Shown: piece after piece, positions 26,336-35,504 of the stretch
How the letters are laid out: the number at the start of each line of letters is the position of its first letter
Position numbering within the stretch: position 1 is the stretch's first letter
Assembly (NCBI RefSeq): GCF_019977275.1
Contig: NZ_AP024650.1
Coordinates: 1,798,001 to 1,862,000, forward strand
Length of the DNA: 64,000 nt
Source of the DNA: Arthrobacter sp. StoSoilB19
Lineage (GTDB): Bacteria > Actinomycetota > Actinomycetes > Actinomycetales > Micrococcaceae
Direction: 5' to 3'
Notes under the pieces: model-generated
Told to the model about the DNA's origin: nothing
Databases searched by the model: none
The model's input: only the letters and a program-made list of their open reading frames with translations
Program-made: the position numbers and the translations under genes

Positions 26336-26452
26336 CAGGACTTATGCCAAAACAACTCATTCGTAAGAAACGCTTAGCCTCGATGGTTTCCGGGAAGGAC
26401 CGAGACTGTCCCTCCGCTGTGGGATCAGTCCCGGAACGCTGCCCTCTCCGGC

Positions 26453-27019
26453 TCAGCTTTCCGGCGTACTGTCCCCGGCATCATCCCTGGCCACCAGCCG
26501 GAGTGACACCGAATTGATGCAGTAGCGCTGGTCGGTGGGCGTTCCATACCCCTCGCCCTCAAAGACGTGGCCCAGGTGCGAGTCGCACGACGCGCACCGC
26601 ACCTCAATCCTTTCCATGCCCAGGGTCCTGTCGTGGATGTAGCGCACATTCCCCTCAGCCAGCGGAGCCCAGAAGGAAGGCCAGCCGCAGTGCGAGTCGA
26701 ACTTTTCGTTGCTGGTGAACAGTTCGGCGCCACACGCCCGGCACTGATACACACCCTCTGTGTGGGTATCCCAGTACTCACCGGTGTAAGGGCGCTCGGT
26801 TCCGGCCTGCCGCAGCACGTGGTACTCCTCCGGCGTCAGTTCCTCCCGCCACTGTTCATCGCTCTTCCTGACGACAGTTTCCGGGATGCCGGTGTCCTGC
26901 TGAGGGGTGTCCTGTGTGGCAGGGTCATGCCGGGCAGGGTCCTGCGTGGCATTGGCCGGTGCCCCGCCAACAACGCCTGCCGACTTGTTACCGAAGATGC
27001 TGTTTCCAAAGATGCTCAT
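26453..27019 (-). CDS. msrB: Peptide-methionine (R)-S-oxide reductase
   Basis: Repairs methionine-R-sulfoxide in oxidised proteins. The MsrB domain covers about residues 55-180 of 188: two zinc CxxC pairs (QCRACGAELF and VRCASCDSHLGHVF), FDSHCGWPSFW, and the catalytic cysteine in RYCINSVSLRL. An N-terminal extension of about 50 residues is Thr/Gln/Asp/Pro rich and starts with a tandem repeat (MSIFGNSIFGNKS); it is not a recognisable export signal. The gene follows a small Rossmann-like gene with 14 bases between, so they may share a transcript. Confident for the enzyme. Confidence 0.95.
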   Translation of the reverse strand: MSIFGNSIFGNKSAGVVGGAPANATQDPARHDPATQDTPQQDTGIPETVVRKSDEQWREELTPEEYHVLRQAGTERPYTGEYWDTHTEGVYQCRACGAELFTSNEKFDSHCGWPSFWAPLAEGNVRYIHDRTLGMERIEVRCASCDSHLGHVFEGEGYGTPTDQRYCINSVSLRLVARDDAGDSTPES

Positions 27020-27033
27020 AGCATTCCCAACGC

Positions 27034-27525
27034 TCAGGAGTCGCCGATAAATCCCGAGCCCGCGTACAGGTGGAGCACAGGGACACCGAGCTGGTCCTGC
27101 GCCTTGTTGGCCCAGTCGGTGTGGAAGGTATCGGCCACGGCATGCGGCCTGGTGATCACTACGGCCTGCGAGGCGCCGGTTTCCCGGACCTTCGCCACAA
27201 GGCCGTCCACCGCCTTCCCCTCCACCACCTGGCCGCTCACACCCGAGCCCAGGCCCTCCAGCGCGGCAAGCGAGGTGGCGAGCGTTTCATCCGCGTGCGC
27301 CCGCTCGGCGGCGGCGTCCGGGTTGCGGCCGGCGAGTTCCCGGAATGCCTTGGCAACGTCCAGCATGGAGAGGTTTTCGAGGAAGTCCACGAGCAGGTGG
27401 CGCTCGGTGTTCGCAGGGACCAGGACCAGCAGCCGGCTGTCCGACCCATCCACCAGCCGTTCAATGTTCACGCGGTCGTCCGCGCCCAGGGGTTCTTCGG
27501 TCAGGATGATGATCGGATCACTCAT
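27034..27525 (-). CDS. Small alpha/beta protein of unknown function
   Basis: A 163-residue soluble protein beginning MSDPIIILTEEPLGADDRVN. Alternating hydrophobic strands (RLLVLVPANTERHLLVDFLE; ASQAVVITRPHAV; VPVLHLYAG) suggest a Rossmann or universal-stress-protein-like fold, though no ATP-binding glycine motif is present. It probably leads the unit with msrB; a TAGGCT box 6 nt before the ATG predicts leaderless transcription. I cannot name a function; an oxidative-stress link is suggested only by the neighbour. Confidence 0.65.
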   Translation of the reverse strand: MSDPIIILTEEPLGADDRVNIERLVDGSDSRLLVLVPANTERHLLVDFLENLSMLDVAKAFRELAGRNPDAAAERAHADETLATSLAALEGLGSGVSGQVVEGKAVDGLVAKVRETGASQAVVITRPHAVADTFHTDWANKAQDQLGVPVLHLYAGSGFIGDS

Positions 27526-27531
27526 GGCCTT

Positions 27532-27537
27532 AGCCTA
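27532..27537 (-). promoter_or_regulatory. Leaderless -10 box for the small protein/msrB unit
   Basis: Minus-strand TAGGCT lies 6 nt before the ATG at 27525. Confidence 0.5.
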
Positions 27538-27665
27538 GCGCCGCTCGGGGGCGCCCGCACCGCACTTGGAGAAAGTGCCGGAACACGACCGGAGAGCCGT
27601 GCGCCGCCGTGCCGTTCCTGCCCGGGAATGCGGGTATCGGCGGCAACGCCGGTAAGAATAGTCCC

Positions 27666-28967
27666 ATGGCACCTTTCCGGCGAGCGCGCCCTGCAATGAC
27701 TGCAACCACCAGGGATTCCGGCGGAATGTCACCGGGGGCGAAGTGGGCCATCGGCGGAGCCGTCGCCGGCGGCTCCGTGGCCAGCCTGCTGGGCGCCGGT
27801 TCGTCCGCGCTCGCCGTGTACTTTGCCCGCCGCGTCATTACCCCGGCCCGGCAACGGGCAGCGGACAAGGAACTGCTGGCCGTAATCCGGGACGGGCAGA
27901 AGCAGCAGGTGATCCTGGCCGCCAACGACGACACCACCGTGGATGGGGTTTACGGATTCTTTTTCGACGGCGGCAAGGGCCACGCGCGGATCGGCCGCAT
28001 CATCTCCTACTCGCCGGCCGAACGCACGGTCCTGCGCGAGGTCGAAGCCGTCTACAGCGGCGACCTGTCCACGGCCCGCTGGGGATGGTGGAGCGGCGCG
28101 ACCTACCCTGACCCGGCCGCCGTCGGAATTCCTGCCGAGGACGTACTGATACCCGTGGAGCGCGGGGGAGCGCCGGCCTGGCTGGTCCGGGCCAAGGGGA
28201 CAGCCCGCACCTGGGCCATCATGGTGCACGGCCGCGGAGCCACCCGGCAGGAAGCGCTGCGGGCGGTGGGACCGGCACTGGAGTTGGGCCTGACCAGCCT
28301 GCTGGTGTCCTACCGCAACGACGGGCTGGCGCCGTCGGCCGATGACGGACGGTACGGCCTGGGCTCCACGGAGTGGCAGGACATCGAAGCCGCCATTGAG
28401 TATGCGCTGGCCGAGGGGGCCGAGGAAATTGTCCTGTTCGGCTGGTCCATGGGAGGGGCCATCTGCCTGCAGACCGCGGACCTTTCCCGGTACCGGCACC
28501 TGATCCGGGCCATGGTGCTTGACGCACCCGTGATCGACTGGGTGACCGTGTTGGCGCACCATGCACAGCTGAACCGGATTCCGTCGCTGGTGGGCCGCTA
28601 CGGGCAGCTGATGCTGGGCCACCCGCTGGGGCGCCGCCTGACCGGCCTGTCGGCACCGGTGGACCTGAAGGTCATGGATTGGGTGTCCCGGGCCGTGGAG
28701 CTGCGGACACCCACGCTGATCATCCACAGCGTTGACGACGAGTACGTGCCCTACGGACCGTCCGCGCTCCTGGCCGAACGGAACCCGGAGATGGTCACGT
28801 TCGAGACGTTCAACCACGCACGGCACACCAAGGAATGGAATGTGGACCCCGAGCGCTGGGAACGGCTGGTTAAGGCCTGGCTCCGGCAGCAGCTCGCTCC
28901 GCGCCTCAACCCCGGCACGGGGCTCACCCCTGGAACGCTGGCCGGGCACACCGCTGCGGGGGCGTGA
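27666..28967 (+). CDS. Alpha/beta hydrolase with N-terminal membrane anchor
   Basis: A 433-residue serine hydrolase. Residues about 25-55 contain one hydrophobic stretch (KWAIGGAVAGGSVASLLGAG), probably a membrane anchor or uncleaved signal. The hydrolase domain has the oxyanion motif MVHGRGATRQEAL, the nucleophile elbow LFGWSMGGAICLQ, the acid in LIIHSVDDEYVP and a terminal histidine in FNHARHTKEW. The ATG at 27666 is chosen because a TAAGAAT box ends 6 nt upstream (leaderless). It is the first of three closely spaced genes with an aldehyde dehydrogenase and an SDR. That set would suit conversion of an ester or lipid to alcohol, aldehyde and acid; the substrate is unknown. Confidence 0.82.
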   Translation: MAPFRRARPAMTATTRDSGGMSPGAKWAIGGAVAGGSVASLLGAGSSALAVYFARRVITPARQRAADKELLAVIRDGQKQQVILAANDDTTVDGVYGFFFDGGKGHARIGRIISYSPAERTVLREVEAVYSGDLSTARWGWWSGATYPDPAAVGIPAEDVLIPVERGGAPAWLVRAKGTARTWAIMVHGRGATRQEALRAVGPALELGLTSLLVSYRNDGLAPSADDGRYGLGSTEWQDIEAAIEYALAEGAEEIVLFGWSMGGAICLQTADLSRYRHLIRAMVLDAPVIDWVTVLAHHAQLNRIPSLVGRYGQLMLGHPLGRRLTGLSAPVDLKVMDWVSRAVELRTPTLIIHSVDDEYVPYGPSALLAERNPEMVTFETFNHARHTKEWNVDPERWERLVKAWLRQQLAPRLNPGTGLTPGTLAGHTAAGA

Positions 28968-28968
28968 C

Positions 28969-30609
28969 ATGGCGGACCAACTCCACGAACAACAGCCCGG
29001 GACGGCGGCCTTGAGCGCGCGGGGCCGGGATCTCGCCGCGGGACTGTCAAGGCTGGTTGCGGCAGCACCGGGCGCCCCGACGCAGGCTTCGCACGCACCC
29101 TTTGACGGCACGCTTGTGGGCGAAGTGCCCGTGTGCAGCGCACCCGACGTTGATGCCGCCGTCGGAACTGCCCGCGTGGCGCAGCGGTACTGGGCAGGCG
29201 TTTCCGTCGAAGACCGTTGCAGCGTGATCCGGCGCTTCCGCCGGCTGGTGCTGGACCGGGAGCAGGACATCCTGGACCTGGTGCAGGCAGAGAGCGGCAA
29301 GTCCCGGCTGAGCGCCTTTGAGGAACTTGCGGACGTGGTCCTGACGGCGGACTACTACGCGCGCACCGCAGAACGGCACCTTGGGCCGCGCCGCCGGAAG
29401 GGCGCCGCGCCGGTCCTGACCCGCACCACCGAACACCGTCTTCCCAAGGGAGTGGTGGGGGTCATCAGCCCTTGGAACTACCCGCTGACCCTTGCGGTCT
29501 CGGACGCCGTCCCGGCCCTGCTGGCCGGGAACGGCATCGTCCTGAAGCCGGATTCGCAGACGCCCTTCACCGCCCTGCTGATGCTCAAACTGCTCCGGCA
29601 GGCGGGGCTTCCCGCAGGCCTGTTCCAAGTGGTCACAGGGCCCGGCACTGCAATTGGCCCTGCCTTGATCGCGCGGGTCGACTTTCTGATGTTCACCGGA
29701 TCCTCGCAGACCGGCAAGACGGTGGCGCGGCAGTGCAGTGAGCGGCTGATCGGCTTCTCGGCCGAACTCGGCGGCAAGAACCCCATGCTGGTCCTGGCCG
29801 ATGCGGATGTGGGCAAAGCCGCCGCCGGCGCGGTACACGCCTGTTTTTCCAACTCCGGACAGCTGTGCGTCAGCATCGAACGGATCTACGTGCACACAGA
29901 CGTCCATGACAGCTTCCTGGCCGCCTTCGCGGCCGCGGTGAAAGGCATCCGCGTGGCTCCCGGACCGGACTGGGACATCGGCATGGGATCCCTCATCAGC
30001 CCGGGGCAGCTGGAACGGGTTGACCGCCACGTCCAGGATGCGCTCGCCAAAGGAGCCCAACTGGTCACCGGCGGACGGCACCGGCCGGATCTGGGGCCGC
30101 TGTTCTACGAGCCAACGGTCCTGACGGGAGTCACGCAGGAGATGCTCCTTGCCAGGGAAGAGACCTTTGGGCCGGTGGTGGCCGTCTACCGCACAACGGA
30201 CGACGACGAAGCCGTTGCCCTGGCCAACGATTCCGACTTCGGACTGAATGCCAGCGTCTGGTCGGCCCGGCGGGGCGAGGCAGTGGCCCGCAGGCTTCTG
30301 ACGGGAACGGTCAATGTCAATGAAGGCTACGCAGCCACCTGGGCATCCCATGATGCACCGATCGGGGGCATGAAGGAGTCCGGCGCAGGCCGCCGCCACG
30401 GCCGGGAAGGCATCCTCAAGTACACCGAGCCGCAGACCATCGCCGTGCAGCGGCTGCTCCGTGTTGCACCCCTTCCCGGCATGTCCAACCGGACCTACGC
30501 ACGGATCATGAAAGGGGCCATCAGGGTGATGGGCCGCGTACCCCGAAGCCGTCAAAGGACACTGCCCGTGGCGCCGGGACACGCGCCGCCAACATCGCAG
30601 GAGGACTGA
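28969..30609 (+). CDS. NAD(P)+-dependent aldehyde dehydrogenase (succinate-semialdehyde type)
   Basis: A 546-residue aldehyde dehydrogenase starting one base after the hydrolase stop, with AUG at 28969. Motifs: cofactor-binding GVVGVISPWNYPLTLAVSDA, VLKPDSQTPFTAL, FTGSSQTGKTVARQ, catalytic Glu in GFSAELGGKNPML and catalytic Cys in SNSGQLCVSIERIYV. The N-terminal and C-terminal extensions make it longer than the usual 450-500 residues. Actinobacterial relatives are often named succinic semialdehyde dehydrogenase, but the neighbouring hydrolase and SDR make a fatty or aromatic aldehyde equally likely. The SDR gene begins one base after its stop. Confidence 0.88.
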   Translation: MADQLHEQQPGTAALSARGRDLAAGLSRLVAAAPGAPTQASHAPFDGTLVGEVPVCSAPDVDAAVGTARVAQRYWAGVSVEDRCSVIRRFRRLVLDREQDILDLVQAESGKSRLSAFEELADVVLTADYYARTAERHLGPRRRKGAAPVLTRTTEHRLPKGVVGVISPWNYPLTLAVSDAVPALLAGNGIVLKPDSQTPFTALLMLKLLRQAGLPAGLFQVVTGPGTAIGPALIARVDFLMFTGSSQTGKTVARQCSERLIGFSAELGGKNPMLVLADADVGKAAAGAVHACFSNSGQLCVSIERIYVHTDVHDSFLAAFAAAVKGIRVAPGPDWDIGMGSLISPGQLERVDRHVQDALAKGAQLVTGGRHRPDLGPLFYEPTVLTGVTQEMLLAREETFGPVVAVYRTTDDDEAVALANDSDFGLNASVWSARRGEAVARRLLTGTVNVNEGYAATWASHDAPIGGMKESGAGRRHGREGILKYTEPQTIAVQRLLRVAPLPGMSNRTYARIMKGAIRVMGRVPRSRQRTLPVAPGHAPPTSQED

Positions 30610-30610
30610 T

Positions 30611-31489
30611 ATGCCCCAGGGAACCAGGCTTTCCGGCGCAACTGTGCTGATCACGGGAGGCGGCAGCGGGCTGGGCCGCCGCCTGGCGCTTGGAGCAGCC
30701 CGGCGCGGAAGCCGGGTGGTGATCTGGGATGTGGACGTCCAACGCGGCACGGCGGTGCGCGACGAGATCCGGGCTGCCGGCGGTTTGGCCGAAGCCCATG
30801 CCGTGGACGTCACGGACCGTGGGGGCGTGAAGGCCGCGGCGGCTGTTGCCGGACCCGTGGATATCCTGGTCAACAACGCCGGAGTGGTCAGCGGCCTGGC
30901 ACTCCTCGACGCCACGGAAGAAGCCATCGAAAGGACCATGAAGGTCAACGTCATGGCCCTGTACTGGGTCACCCGCGGCTTCCTGGGCGGAATGGTAGAC
31001 CGCCGGCGGGGAACCGTGGTCACCATTGCCAGTGCTGCAGCCCTGGTGGGCGTCGCCCGCCAGACAGACTATTCCGCCAGCAAGTTTGCCGCCTTCGGTT
31101 TCAACGAATCACTCCGTGCCGAGCTCCGCGCTGGAAAAATTGGTGTCAATACGCTGGCGGTGTGCCCTTATTACATCGACACGGGGATGTTCGACGGCGT
31201 CCGGACGCGCTGGCCCCTGCTTCTTCCCATCCTCCAGGAAGAGCAGGTGGCAACCAAGGTCCTGGATGCCATCGAAGCCGGGCGCCGAAAGCTGGTCCTG
31301 CCGCCCATCGTGAACCTGCTGCCGGCCCTGCGGGTCCTTCCGGTTGGCGTCTTCGACCGGGTCATGGATGTGCTGGGGGTCAACCAAACCATGGACCATT
31401 TCACCGGCCGGGCCGCGGGGCGGACTGGAGGGCATACCGGGGTGGCCCACCCCCTTACAGAGGGGACCCGTGACCCTATGACGGACTAA
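30611..31489 (+). CDS. SDR-family oxidoreductase
   Basis: A classical short-chain dehydrogenase, 292 residues. The NAD(P) motif is VLITGGGSGLGRRLALGAAR, followed by VDILVNNAGVVSG; catalytic residues lie in TIASAAALVG and TDYSASKFAAFGF (YxxxK). The C-terminal half (DTGMFDGVR ... LPPIVNLLPALRVLPVGVFD) resembles membrane-associated 17-beta-hydroxysteroid/retinol-type SDRs, with a hydrophobic stretch that may touch a membrane. GGAGGA precedes the ATG and the gene is coupled to the aldehyde dehydrogenase. It probably oxidises an alcohol to the aldehyde used by its neighbour, which is inference from context. Confidence 0.86.
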   Translation: MPQGTRLSGATVLITGGGSGLGRRLALGAARRGSRVVIWDVDVQRGTAVRDEIRAAGGLAEAHAVDVTDRGGVKAAAAVAGPVDILVNNAGVVSGLALLDATEEAIERTMKVNVMALYWVTRGFLGGMVDRRRGTVVTIASAAALVGVARQTDYSASKFAAFGFNESLRAELRAGKIGVNTLAVCPYYIDTGMFDGVRTRWPLLLPILQEEQVATKVLDAIEAGRRKLVLPPIVNLLPALRVLPVGVFDRVMDVLGVNQTMDHFTGRAAGRTGGHTGVAHPLTEGTRDPMTD

Positions 31490-31549
31490 AGCACAGGTTT
31501 ATCCTGCTGCCCAAGGGGGGATACCGCTGCGAAGAAATGGGGCCCCAAA

Positions 31550-33328
31550 ATGCGCATTACAAGACGACAACTGCTGCAGGCCGGCGCTGTGGCCGGTGCA
31601 GGTGTTCTGACCCAGGCTTATGGATCCGGGGCCAGCCCGGGACTGGCGGCCCCTGTTTCCCCGCCCGGCACCTTTACGGAGCAGCTTCCCGCGCTCGCCG
31701 ACCTGGGGGTTATCGACATGCGGTCCGGCGGCAACCTTGAGTTGTGGGCCCGCAACTCCCGCCACCGCTTCCAGGCCGAAATGGGCCTGACCGACACGCT
31801 GACGTACCAGGACGCTGCATCAACCAGGAGTTACCTGGGGCCGGTCATCATCGCCCGGAAGGGTACACCCCTGAGCCTCACAGTCCACAACGATATTGGG
31901 CGGCATCCCCTTGCCTTCGCCATCGACCCGGAACTGGTCCCGCCTGGCAGCAACGACGCCCGATCTCCCAGGACGGCTGTCCACCTCCACGGCGGCAACA
32001 CTGCACCAACGTCCGACGGCGGCCCTGGACAGACTTTCCGGCCCGGCGCCTCGTACACCTACCACTATGGCAACAACCAGGATGCGGCCGGCCTCTGGTA
32101 CCACGACCACGCGCTGGGCCTCACCCGCCTGAATGTCTACGCCGGGCTGGCCGGTGGCTACCTGCTCCGGGACACCCGCAGTACGGGCATCGACACCGGC
32201 GACGGGACACATCTTCCACCGCCGCCATATGAATTGCCGCTGGTCATCCAGGACCGCATGTTCAACCCGGACGGCTCGTTTGCCTACCCGCCCAACCCTG
32301 AACTAGTGGACGCAGACGGCGCAGCCCGGCCCTGGGCCCCTGAGTTCTTCGGCGATGTTGCCACGGTCAACGGAAAATGCCGGCCCAACCTGGACGTGGC
32401 CCGCGGCAAGTACCGCTTCCGGATGTTCAACGGCTCCAACGCGCGGTTCTACGACTTCAAGTTCATCGCGGACGGCACCGCAGTCACTTTCCACCAGATA
32501 GGGTCCGACGGCGGCCTGCTGGACGCCCCGGTCAGGCTCAACAGGCTGGTCATGGGACCCGGTGAGCGGGCAGACATTGTGGTGGACTTCGCCGGGCTGA
32601 AGGCAGGTTCGAAGGTGGTCCTGGCCAACAGTGCCCGGGTGCCCTTCCCGAACGGGCCGGAATCTGTCCAGCGCGGCGCCATCCCGCTCCCACAAATCAT
32701 GCAGTTCACTGTCCTCTCCGAGCCCGGCTATACGGTGCCGCTGCCGGCCCAGCTGCGGTCCGAGCCTCTCACCCGGCTCGTGGAACTGCCCACCGTGGCC
32801 ACCAGGTCCATGGCATTGGTGGAAGTGGCGAACACCGATGACGTTCCCATCATGGCGCTGCTGAACAACAGGATGTTCGACAGCCCCGACATCACGGTGG
32901 TGAAGCAAGACACACTGGAACAGTGGGAACTCATCAACACCACCGTGGACGCCCACCCGATCCACCTTCACTTCACCCAGTTCCAGGTGCTCAACCGGCA
33001 GAAGTTCGATGCCGACTCCTACCTGGAGGCCACGGACTTCGTGGACCCCAAAACCGGACTCGTCACGCCCGGAAGGGGGTGCGCTGTACCGGTCAAGCCC
33101 TTCCTGATCGGCCGTCCCAAGGCCGCGCCGGCCAATGAACAGGGATGGAAGGACACCGTGGTGGCGATGCCTGGCGAAGTGACGCGGATCCGCGTCCCCT
33201 TCGGTGCAGCCGCTGCAGGAGGTGACCCACTGGCCATCGGCTCATCCTTCACGGGTGAATACGTCTGGCACTGCCACATCCTGGAGCACGAGGACAACGA
33301 CATGATGCAGCGGTACGTCATCGAGTAG
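31550..33328 (+). CDS. Tat-exported multicopper oxidase
   Basis: A 592-residue secreted oxidase of the CotA/bilirubin-oxidase type. A twin-arginine signal is visible (ITRRQLLQAGAVAGAGVLT), with cleavage probably near residue 30-35. All four copper-ligand clusters are present: TAVHLHGGN, GLWYHDHALG, AHPIHLHFTQF and VWHCHILEHEDNDMM, the last carrying the type-1 Cys and axial Met. It should couple oxidation of phenols, bilirubin-like compounds or metal ions to reduction of O2 outside the membrane. The gene is 60 bases after the SDR and may share the transcript. Confident for the family, not the substrate. Confidence 0.93.
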   Translation: MRITRRQLLQAGAVAGAGVLTQAYGSGASPGLAAPVSPPGTFTEQLPALADLGVIDMRSGGNLELWARNSRHRFQAEMGLTDTLTYQDAASTRSYLGPVIIARKGTPLSLTVHNDIGRHPLAFAIDPELVPPGSNDARSPRTAVHLHGGNTAPTSDGGPGQTFRPGASYTYHYGNNQDAAGLWYHDHALGLTRLNVYAGLAGGYLLRDTRSTGIDTGDGTHLPPPPYELPLVIQDRMFNPDGSFAYPPNPELVDADGAARPWAPEFFGDVATVNGKCRPNLDVARGKYRFRMFNGSNARFYDFKFIADGTAVTFHQIGSDGGLLDAPVRLNRLVMGPGERADIVVDFAGLKAGSKVVLANSARVPFPNGPESVQRGAIPLPQIMQFTVLSEPGYTVPLPAQLRSEPLTRLVELPTVATRSMALVEVANTDDVPIMALLNNRMFDSPDITVVKQDTLEQWELINTTVDAHPIHLHFTQFQVLNRQKFDADSYLEATDFVDPKTGLVTPGRGCAVPVKPFLIGRPKAAPANEQGWKDTVVAMPGEVTRIRVPFGAAAAGGDPLAIGSSFTGEYVWHCHILEHEDNDMMQRYVIE

Positions 33329-33353
33329 CCAGAGGCTCCCAGCCCCTGCACTG

Positions 33354-33866
33354 CTATGGACGGGAGTTGCCCGCAGCCGGCGAACCAATGGGCGCCGCAA
33401 CAGCTTCCGTCAGCCGGATGAGGTCGGCCGGAGCTAGCTCGATGTCCAGGCCGCGGCGCCCCCCGGACACCAGCATCGTCTCCAGCCGCAACGCGGAGGA
33501 GTCCAGGACCGTGGGGGAGGGCTGGCGCTGGCCGATCGGGGAGATGCCGCCCAGCACATAGCCTGTGCGCCGCTGGGCCGCTGCGGGATCAGCCATGGCA
33601 GCCTTCTTGGCTCCGAGTGCGGCAGCCATTGCCTTCAGGTCGAGGGTTCCGCTGACAGGTACGATGCCCACGGCCAGCCGGCCCTCCACGTCCACCATCA
33701 ACGTCTTGAAGACGCGGGACGGATCAATGCCGAGGGCCTCGGCGGCCTCGGTGCCATAGCTCGCGGCCGCCGGATCGTGGGTGTAGGGGTGGAGCACAAA
33801 GGGAACCCCGGCCGCGGTCAAAGCCGCTGTGGCCGGGGTTCCCTGGGAGCCGTTCCTGCGTGCCAT
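33354..33866 (-). CDS. ybaK: Cys-tRNA(Pro)/aminoacyl-tRNA deacylase, YbaK family
   Basis: Hydrolyses mischarged Cys-tRNA(Pro), a proofreading function; 170 residues, close to the 155-170 typical of the family. Visible motifs: TPATAALTAAGVPFVLHPY, the catalytic lysine in VFKTLMVDVEG, KAAMADPAAAQRRTGYVLGG and ISPIGQRQP. The start codon ATG is 11 bases downstream of sufE; a run of eight C lies between them on this strand. Inside the first codons there is a 10-bp perfect inverted repeat, AACCCCGGCC/GGCCGGGGTT (33804-33840). Confident. Confidence 0.92.
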   Translation of the reverse strand: MARRNGSQGTPATAALTAAGVPFVLHPYTHDPAAASYGTEAAEALGIDPSRVFKTLMVDVEGRLAVGIVPVSGTLDLKAMAAALGAKKAAMADPAAAQRRTGYVLGGISPIGQRQPSPTVLDSSALRLETMLVSGGRRGLDIELAPADLIRLTEAVAAPIGSPAAGNSRP

Positions 33867-33877
33867 GGAGGGGGGGG

Positions 33878-34336
33878 TCAGGCGACCTTGGCGTCTGCGG
33901 CCACCTTGCGCTTGATCCTTCCCAGCATGGCCGTCATGCCCCTCATGCGCAGCGGGGTGATGGCCCGGGTGAGCCCCAGCAGCTCCGGCATGTCGTCCGG
34001 CACGGACAGGATCTCCTCCGCGGACAGGCCGTCCAGTCCCTCGTGCAGGACGCCGGCAAAACCCCGGGTGGTGGGAGCCTCAGCCGGGGCCTTGAAGTAC
34101 AGCCGCACGGCGCCGGCGGGACCGGCGTCGTTCTTCTCTGTCTCGATGGTGAGGAACAGCGGCGACTGGCACTCCACCACCTGCTCCAGGAGTTCGGGGT
34201 GGTCCTTGAGCCGGTCGGGGAGCTCCGGCAGTCCTTCCGAGAACTCCAGCAGCAGCTGCAGCCTCTCGGGTTCGGACAAGGCCTGGAAGTCGTCCACGAT
34301 TGCCGCCAGGGCGGAAGGCAAAGCTTGAGTAGTCAT
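33878..34336 (-). CDS. sufE: SufE-like cysteine desulfurase accessory protein
   Basis: Accepts persulfide sulfur from a SufS/CsdA-type cysteine desulfurase for Fe-S cluster assembly; 152 residues. The family cysteine lies in VVECQSPLFLTIE, and the motif GFAGVLHEGLDGLSAEEILS follows. ATG at 34336 is chosen because a TAGACT box ends 7 nt upstream, a leaderless arrangement; longer readings run into the sulfurtransferase gene region. It lies directly after a two-domain sulfurtransferase gene and before ybaK, so two sulfur-handling functions are adjacent. Confident. Confidence 0.93.
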   Translation of the reverse strand: MTTQALPSALAAIVDDFQALSEPERLQLLLEFSEGLPELPDRLKDHPELLEQVVECQSPLFLTIETEKNDAGPAGAVRLYFKAPAEAPTTRGFAGVLHEGLDGLSAEEILSVPDDMPELLGLTRAITPLRMRGMTAMLGRIKRKVAADAKVA

Positions 34337-34343
34337 CGTTCCA

Positions 34344-34349
34344 AGTCTA
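34344..34349 (-). promoter_or_regulatory. Leaderless -10 box of sufE
   Basis: Minus-strand TAGACT ends 7 nt before the sufE ATG at 34336, implying its own promoter inside the sulfurtransferase-sufE gap. Confidence 0.5.
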
Positions 34350-34365
34350 CGCGGGTGGTCCTGCG

Positions 34366-35289
34366 TCAGGCTCCGACGGCGACGGGAACGGAACCACGCT
34401 CGGCGCCCTTGACGATCGGCACCCGCACGGCGTTGCCCCACTCGGTCCACGATCCGTCGTAGTTGCGGACGGAATCAAAGCCCAGGAGGTACTTCAGGGC
34501 GAACCAGGTGTGGCTGGACCGCTCGCCGATGCGGCAGTACGCCACGACGTCGTCACCCTCGGACAGCCCGGCTTCGCCCAGGTAGATGGCCTCCAGTTCC
34601 TCCCTGCTGCGGAAGGTGCCGTCAGCTGCGGCGGCACGGGCCCAGGGAATGGATGCCGCAGTGGGGATGTGGCCGCCGCGGAGGGCGCCCTCCTCCGGGT
34701 AGGCAGGCATGTGGGTGCGCTGGCCGGTGTATTCCTCGGGGGAGCGGACGTCGATGAGGGGCTTGCCCAGGTGAGCCAGGACGTCGTCCTTGAAGGCGCG
34801 GATTGGGGCGTCGTCGCGCTCAACCACCGGGTAGCTGCCCCGGGCGGGGGCAGGCCGGTCCTTGGTCAGCTCGCGGCCTTCGGCGATCCATTTGTCCCGG
34901 CCGCCGTCGAGCAGCCGGACATCCTGGTGGCCAAAGAGCGTGAAGACCCAGAGCGCGTATGCGGCCCACCAGTTGGACTTGTCGCCATAGATGACCACGG
35001 TGCTGTCCCGGGAGATGCCCTTGGACGCCGCCAGCTCAGCGAAGGCCGCGCCGTCAATGTAGTCGCGGGACACTTCGTCGTTCAGGTCGGTGTGCCAGTC
35101 GATCTTGACGGCACCGGGGATATGGCCGGTCTCGTACAGCAGCACGTCCTCGTCGGACTCCACCACCACCAGCCCGCCATTGGCCACTGCGCCGTCCTTG
35201 ATGGCAGCCGCGAGCCACTCCGTGGAAACGAGCCGCTCCGGGTGGGCGTAGGCTGCGAACTTCTCATTCTGTTCAACCGGGTAGGGCAT
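34366..35289 (-). CDS. sseA: Thiosulfate/3-mercaptopyruvate sulfurtransferase
   Basis: A 307-residue enzyme of two rhodanese domains that transfers sulfane sulfur. The inactive N-terminal domain covers about residues 15-140 ([20 protein letters not shown]), and the active C-terminal domain about 165-295 holds the nucleophile in [19 protein letters not shown]. The CRIGERS loop is the form usual in actinobacterial sulfurtransferases. ATG at 35289 gives [22 protein letters not shown], matching the family N-terminus; an upstream in-frame ATG would add 15 unlikely residues. Whether thiosulfate or mercaptopyruvate is the substrate cannot be read here. It precedes sufE. Confidence 0.92.
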   Translation of the reverse strand: MPYPVEQNEKFAAYAHPERLVSTEWLAAAIKDGAVANGGLVVVESDEDVLLYETGHIPGAVKIDWHTDLNDEVSRDYIDGAAFAELAASKGISRDSTVVIYGDKSNWWAAYALWVFTLFGHQDVRLLDGGRDKWIAEGRELTKDRPAPARGSYPVVERDDAPIRAFKDDVLAHLGKPLIDVRSPEEYTGQRTHMPAYPEEGALRGGHIPTAASIPWARAAAADGTFRSREELEAIYLGEAGLSEGDDVVAYCRIGERSSHTWFALKYLLGFDSVRNYDGSWTEWGNAVRVPIVKGAERGSVPVAVGA

Positions 35290-35504
35290 GGCTTGGCCTT
35301 TCAGTAAGAGCACGGGAAACCGTGGAACATGCATTGGAACCTGTTCCCACCCTAGCCAGCGCCCATGACGTTGTCCGTATTCCGTTAATAGGACGAAATG
35401 TTGCCTTCGTCACGCCCTCGGTCGGGAGGGAGGCAACCAGCCCGGGTCCGGTCCGCATTGCCGGTATCCTTTCTGGGGACCAACCACCAGCAGAACGGAC
35501 CACC

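Noticed and set aside
33804-33840. 10-bp inverted repeat AACCCCGGCC/GGCCGGGGTT as regulatory element
   Set aside because: It lies wholly in the first codons of ybaK and encodes normal family residues (TPATAALTAAGVP), so codon constraint can explain it.
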